A program made the position numbers and the translations under genes. From positions 674 through 35,810 of the forward strand of contig NZ_VICB01000009.1 in assembly GCF_006546835.1 (NCBI RefSeq): a DNA stretch of 35,137 nucleotides, in the 5' to 3' direction. This DNA is from Actinomyces johnsonii. Lineage in GTDB: Bacteria > Actinomycetota > Actinomycetes > Actinomycetales > Actinomycetaceae. The number at the start of each line of letters is the position of its first letter. Position 1 is the stretch's first letter. Below the pieces are notes generated by a model. That model saw only the letters and a program-made list of their open reading frames with translations. It searched no databases and had not been told where the DNA came from. Positions 31,591 through 35,137 of the stretch are shown piece by piece.

Positions 31591-33680
31591 GCACCAGCGC
31601 GAACAGCAACACAAGCACCGGCACGAGCACCGCCGTCGGCCCTGATGAGCTCAGCGAGGAGGACCTCAAGCTGGCCGCCGAGGCACAGGCCTCCTCGGGC
31701 GACTGGCACGCCGGCCCGCCCCCTGGCAAGGCCGAGGCCTTCTGGCCCTCCTTCAAGCGGATGGTCGGGCTGCTGGGCACCTACCGGAAAACCCTGGTGG
31801 TCGTAGCCCTGGCCGCCGTGGGAACGGTCGTACTGGCCGTGGCGGCACCCAAGGTGCTGGGCCAGGCGACCAACGTCATCTTCGAGGGCGTGATCTCCAC
31901 GATGCTGCCGGCCGGCACCACCAAGGCCCAAGCTGTCGAGGCCCTGCGGGCCCGAGGGATGGACGACTTCGCCACGATGCTCTCGGCGATGGACGTCGTC
32001 CCGGGCGCGGGCATCGACTACACCCGTCTGGGACGGATCCTGACGGTGGTGCTGGCTCTCTATATCGGCTCAGCAGTCCTCAACTGGATCCAGGGCTGGC
32101 TCCTCAACCGCGTCACGGTCAAAGTCCTCTACCGGCTGCGCGCCCAGGTGGAGGACAAGGTCCACCATCTGCCGCTGAGCTACTTCGACGCCGTCCAGCG
32201 TGGCGAGCTTCTCAGCCGCCTGACCAACGACGTCGACAACGTCACCAACACTCTTCAGCAGTCCCTGTCCAGCGCGCTGACCTCGATCCTCACGGTCGTG
32301 GGAGTGCTGGGGATGATGTTCTCCATCTCTTGGAAGCTGGCGCTGGTGGCGCTCATCATCTTCCCGCTCATGGGTGTGGTCTTCGGGGTCATCGGGCCGC
32401 GCTCGCAGAAGGCCTTCACCAATCAGTGGGCGCGCACCGGCAAGATCAATACCCGGGTGGAGGAGTCCTTCTCCGGGCACGCCCTGGTGCAGGTCTACGG
32501 GCGCACGGACTCGGTGCGCGAGGCCTTCGCCGCCGAGAACGAGGAGCTCTTCCGGGCCTCCCTGCGCGCGCAGTTCCTCTCCGGAATCATGATGCCGATC
32601 ATGCTGGTCATCGGGAACTTGAACTACGTGGCCATCGCGGTGGTCGGCGGCGCCATGGTCGCCTCCGGTTCCCTGCGTCTGGGTGACGTGCAGGCCTTCA
32701 TCCAGTACTCCCAGCAGTTCTCCCAGCCCCTGGGCCAGCTCGGCGGCATGGCCACCGCCGTGCAGTCTGGGACCGCGAGCGCCGAGCGGATCTTCGAGCT
32801 ACTCGACGCCGAGGAGCAGCGGCCCGACGACGACGCCCCGGAGAACACCACTACGGCCGCCGCAGACATTGCGGCCGCCGAGGACGCCGACCGGGGCTCG
32901 CAGGCCCGCCCCAAGGACCCGGTGGGCCCGGGAGTCATTGAGATGGAGCACGTGCGCTTCTCCTACAGCCCGGAGGTCGAGCTCATCCGCGACCTGTCGC
33001 TGCGGGTGGACCCCGGGCACACAGTCGCGATCGTGGGGCCCACGGGAGCGGGCAAGACCACCCTGGTCAACCTGCTCATGCGCTTCTACGAGCTCGACGG
33101 CGGCCGCATCCTGCTCGATGGGCGCGACATCGCCACCATGACGCGCCACGACGTGCGCCGTCGGACCGGCATGGTCTTGCAGGATCCCTGGCTGTTCGCC
33201 GGCACGATCCGCGAGAACATCCGCTACGGGCGCCCCGGGGCCACCGATGAAGAGGTCGAGGCCGCCGCCAGGGCGTGCTTCGTCGACCACATCATCAAGG
33301 CCCTGCCGCAGGGATACGACACGGTCCTGGAGGAGGACGCCGCCAATATCTCCTCCGGCGAGCGACAGCTGCTCACGATCGCGCGGGCCTTCGTGGCCAA
33401 CCCGGCCGTGCTCATCCTCGATGAGGCCACCAGCTCGGTGGACACCCGCACCGAGCTGCTGGTCCAGCAGGCCATGAACGCGCTGCGCCAGGGCCGCACG
33501 AGCTTCATCATCGCCCACCGGCTGTCCACGATCCGCGACGCCGACACCATCCTGGTCATGGAGCACGGCGACATCGTCGAGCAGGGCAACCACGATGAGC
33601 TCATCGCGGCCGATGGCGCCTACGCGCGCCTCCACGCGGCTCAGTTCGCCAACGGCGCCACCGTCGCCGTCGAGGACTGA
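31587..33680 (+). CDS. Heterodimeric ABC exporter half-transporter, catalytic partner (TM288-like)
   Basis: 697 residues from the ATG at 31587 (ATGA overlap with the preceding stop). A long Ser/Thr-rich cytoplasmic lead of about 50 residues precedes the first membrane helix. An insertion between helices 1 and 2 (about residues 100-150) is likely extracytoplasmic. The nucleotide-binding domain is preceded by a roughly 40-residue acidic/Ala-rich linker. Walker A is GPTGAGKTT (near 484), Walker B LILDEATSSVD with the catalytic Glu, and the switch His is present (IIAHRLST). The signature is ISSGERQ rather than LSGGQ, so together with the partner's degenerate Walker B it forms the inactive composite site. 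It ends 24 bp before the convergent Tad gene string. Confidence 0.93.
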   Translation: MSTSANSNTSTGTSTAVGPDELSEEDLKLAAEAQASSGDWHAGPPPGKAEAFWPSFKRMVGLLGTYRKTLVVVALAAVGTVVLAVAAPKVLGQATNVIFEGVISTMLPAGTTKAQAVEALRARGMDDFATMLSAMDVVPGAGIDYTRLGRILTVVLALYIGSAVLNWIQGWLLNRVTVKVLYRLRAQVEDKVHHLPLSYFDAVQRGELLSRLTNDVDNVTNTLQQSLSSALTSILTVVGVLGMMFSISWKLALVALIIFPLMGVVFGVIGPRSQKAFTNQWARTGKINTRVEESFSGHALVQVYGRTDSVREAFAAENEELFRASLRAQFLSGIMMPIMLVIGNLNYVAIAVVGGAMVASGSLRLGDVQAFIQYSQQFSQPLGQLGGMATAVQSGTASAERIFELLDAEEQRPDDDAPENTTTAAADIAAAEDADRGSQARPKDPVGPGVIEMEHVRFSYSPEVELIRDLSLRVDPGHTVAIVGPTGAGKTTLVNLLMRFYELDGGRILLDGRDIATMTRHDVRRRTGMVLQDPWLFAGTIRENIRYGRPGATDEEVEAAARACFVDHIIKALPQGYDTVLEEDAANISSGERQLLTIARAFVANPAVLILDEATSSVDTRTELLVQQAMNALRQGRTSFIIAHRLSTIRDADTILVMEHGDIVEQGNHDELIAADGAYARLHAAQFANGATVAVED

Positions 33681-33704
33681 ACTTCGGGCCGGGTCGCACT
33701 GAGC

Positions 33705-34076
33705 TCAGCCGGGCGGGGCGTCGACGGGGCCGGCGCGGGCCTCGGCGGTGGCCCGGCGGGGCAGGCCGAGGATTGTCGTCGAGATAGTGACACTGACGGT
33801 GACGTCCTCACCGGCCACGGAGCAGGCGCTCATCGAGGCACCGTTGGCAGCAGCGACGCGCTGGGCCATGGCGCAGGGGTCGCCGGGGGCGACCACCGAG
33901 GACAGGACCGTGGCACCGGAGATGGCCGCGAGATCAGCGGCGGTCCGGGCCCGACCGGTGGCGATCTGGGCCTGGATGAGGCCCGCGATGCCGACCGCCG
34001 CAGCCAGAAGCACCGCGATGACGCCCAGAGCGTAGACGGTCCCCGAACCGCGCTCGTCCCATCGAGGCCGGCTCAT
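33705..34076 (-). CDS. TadE-like pilus-assembly protein (Rv3654c type)
   Basis: 123 residues beginning MSRPRWDERGSGTVYALGV. One hydrophobic segment follows directly after GSGTVYA, resembling the prepilin-like N-terminus of TadE/TadG-type minor pilins, although the usual Glu at +5 is not present. A single outer domain contains a cysteine pair (PGDPCAMAQ and SMSACSVAG) that could form a disulfide. Its ATG overlaps the stop of the upstream TadE gene (34073-34076), so translation is coupled. In Actinobacteria this gene is the last of the helicase/secretion-neighbourhood Tad set. The role is inferred to be in Tad pilus assembly at the membrane. Confidence 0.82.
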   Translation of the reverse strand: MSRPRWDERGSGTVYALGVIAVLLAAAVGIAGLIQAQIATGRARTAADLAAISGATVLSSVVAPGDPCAMAQRVAAANGASMSACSVAGEDVTVSVTISTTILGLPRRATAEARAGPVDAPPG

Positions 34077-34609
34077 GGGTTGCTCGGCTCGGTGTAGGTG
34101 CAGGCACGGGCGCGCGCCGTCAGGCCCAGCCCACCCAGGGGACCGGGTACGGGCCGGGCGGCGGTGACGCAGGTGAGCTCTCCCTGCTCGACGCCGAGGC
34201 TCACCCCTGCGGCCACGCGCTGGGCGGCTTCGGCATAGTCGTCCCGGCCGATGGCGGCCTGACGTGCGGCTGTGCGGGCGGCGTCGGCCACCCGCAGTTG
34301 GGTGACGCCGGCGCTGACGGCCGCCAGCACGATGAGGAGTACGAGGACGACAGCGGGCAGCGACAGCGCCGTCTCGGCCGTCACCATGCCCTGATCGCTC
34401 CGTTCATCGGACTCATCCGCACCGCCGGTTTCACCGGGCCCTTTGGGCTCGCCCTGCCCGTGGGCCCGGTGGCCGGGTGGCGGGCGCGACTCGGCCCTGC
34501 CGCCGGGCCCACGGGAACCAGGCCCCGGACGACGACGTCGGCCACCGCCGGGTGGCCGGACCACTCGGGGGCGAGCGCGCCCACCCGCTGCGATGACGCC
34601 GCACATCAC
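34073..34609 (-). CDS. TadE-family minor pilin with long basic leader
   Basis: 178 residues if it begins at the GTG at 34609, which overlaps the preceding stop codon (GTGA). The first about 74 residues are Gly/Pro/Arg-rich and then Glu/Asp/Ser-rich. They lead into QG-MVTAETALSLPAVVLVLL, a type IV prepilin-like cleavage site (Gly before Met, Glu at position 5) and hydrophobic helix. The outer domain has a cysteine pair (ELTCVTAAR and RACTYTEP). A short alternative begins at the Met of MVTAE itself (34387), but it would lack the cleaved Gly and has no ribosome-binding site. TadE-type pseudopilins act in Flp/Tad pilus assembly. Homologous to the Rv3655c-type gene of mycobacteria by position. Confidence 0.8.
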   Translation of the reverse strand: MMCGVIAAGGRARPRVVRPPGGGRRRRPGPGSRGPGGRAESRPPPGHRAHGQGEPKGPGETGGADESDERSDQGMVTAETALSLPAVVLVLLIVLAAVSAGVTQLRVADAARTAARQAAIGRDDYAEAAQRVAAGVSLGVEQGELTCVTAARPVPGPLGGLGLTARARACTYTEPSNP

Positions 34610-34857
34610 ACCGAGAGCGCCGACTCGATGATGGACCGCAGGGCGCCGCTCAGGCTGCCCGAGCGCATGAGCGCCAGTAGCAGACCGGCGAAGGCCGCGG
34701 CCGCCAGGGTCCCAATGGCGTACTCGGCGGTGGCCATGCCCTCCTCCCCGGACGTCAGACGCCGCAGGAGGGTCGGCTGCGCCGACGGGTGGCCCGGACG
34801 GGCCAGCATCACGCTGGTGCGCAGCGCGCGCAGAGTGGTGCTCGTGGATCTCCTCAT
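34606..34857 (-). CDS. DUF4244 Flp-like pilin
   Basis: 83 residues from the ATG at 34857, chosen for GAGGAG seven bases upstream; an open frame from 34959 is longer but lacks this support. A basic leader (MRRSTSTTLRALRTS and on) ends in GEEG-MATAEYAIGTLAAAAF: Gly, then Met, with Glu at +5, as in class IVb/Flp prepilins. One hydrophobic helix and a short tail (SIIESALSV) follow. It is probably the major or structural Flp-type subunit, processed by a prepilin peptidase encoded elsewhere. First of three overlapping minus-strand genes in the window; the Tad ATPase and membrane genes would be expected just beyond 35137. Confidence 0.85.
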   Translation of the reverse strand: MRRSTSTTLRALRTSVMLARPGHPSAQPTLLRRLTSGEEGMATAEYAIGTLAAAAFAGLLLALMRSGSLSGALRSIIESALSV

Positions 34858-35137
34858 GGTGGTTCTCCTCTGGTTGGTGGGGATCAGCGCGCCGCTGCTC
34901 CCCAACGGGCGCCGTGCCCGCCCAACCAGAATCAGTCCGCCCCGGGGTCCCGCGCTCACGGGCTCCTCGGCCCTGTGGAGGTCACCTGCAGTCCCGGGCC
35001 TGTGGCATCGGGGGCCGCCCGCCCTTCAGCCGATCTGCCCGGCCGCGTGGGTCGTTCTCACGGGCGGAGGCATTCCGTGCGTACGGGTGCGCGCGATTAT
35101 CCGTGTGGAGACATGTCACGCGGCCGGGGCAAGATTC
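34858..35137. other. Upstream region of the pilin gene, no gene seen
   Basis: No convincing reading frame or strong hairpin was found between the DUF4244 pilin start and the window edge. The minus-strand ribosome-binding site GAGGAG lies within its first 20 bases. A promoter for the pilin string may lie here, but none could be picked with confidence. Confidence 0.4.

Noticed and set aside
29869..31614. 581-codon minus-strand open frame opposite the ABC exporter
   Set aside because: It is an antisense shadow rich in His/Asp/Gly, and the plus strand has all ABC motifs.

Overview
The DNA is high-GC and densely coded. It carries NrdD/NrdG, actinobacterial Excalibur proteins, lipoboxes with R/K-rich signal peptides, TAP-type alpha/beta hydrolases, and the helicase/Tad-pilus neighbourhood typical of Actinobacteria. 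An oxygen-independent ribonucleotide reductase together with choline-binding-like repeats and many secreted hydrolases suggests a facultative or anaerobic host-associated actinomycete, most likely Actinomyces or a close relative. The genus is inferred from gene content; no database search was possible.

Layout. (1) 1-2.8 kb: the C-terminal part of a wall-binding repeat protein, then two Excalibur-domain surface proteins on the minus strand, each behind a nearly identical promoter and leader. (2) 2.9-6.6 kb: a complete ribose/inositol-type sugar ABC transporter operon (ATPase, permease, binding lipoprotein). (3) 6.7-9.8 kb: a CPBP-family membrane protease, a small membrane protein, a decayed gene, a GH16 glucanase-like lipoprotein with an operator-like palindrome, and an unknown small protein. 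(4) 9.9-13 kb: nrdD-nrdG (minus strand) with two NrdR boxes 32 bp apart upstream. (5) 13.2-14.6 kb: an AbiEi-like/DUF559 nuclease-fold protein whose 3' end lies in a 163-bp repeat containing a 122-bp inverted-repeat element; a second copy lies about 1.1 kb away.

(6) 14.8-24.8 kb: an exported-hydrolase island with a beta-lactamase-fold serine hydrolase, three paralogous TAP-type peptidase lipoproteins and one membrane-tethered M28 metallopeptidase. Each TAP gene has a roughly 270-310 nt upstream leader with shared sequence blocks and a shared hairpin. This is the strongest candidate here for an undescribed regulatory system. (7) 24.8-26.7 kb: a NarL-type two-component system in which both genes are broken, by an in-frame TAG in the kinase and a 1-nt frameshift in the regulator.

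(8) 27.0-35.1 kb: a DECH-box helicase with a DUF1998-like Zn-cysteine end, a heterodimeric ABC exporter with one degenerate ATP site, and on the minus strand three Tad-pilus genes (DUF4244 Flp-like pilin, TadE, TadE-like) in a translationally coupled string that enters the window from the right. In many Actinobacteria the helicase and Tad genes are direct neighbours; here the exporter sits between them.

Functionally, the window mixes nutrient acquisition (sugar import, extracellular peptide and glucan hydrolysis), surface adhesion (wall-binding repeats, Tad pili, Excalibur proteins) and anaerobic DNA precursor synthesis. No rRNA, tRNA, CRISPR array, transposase or phage gene was recognised.
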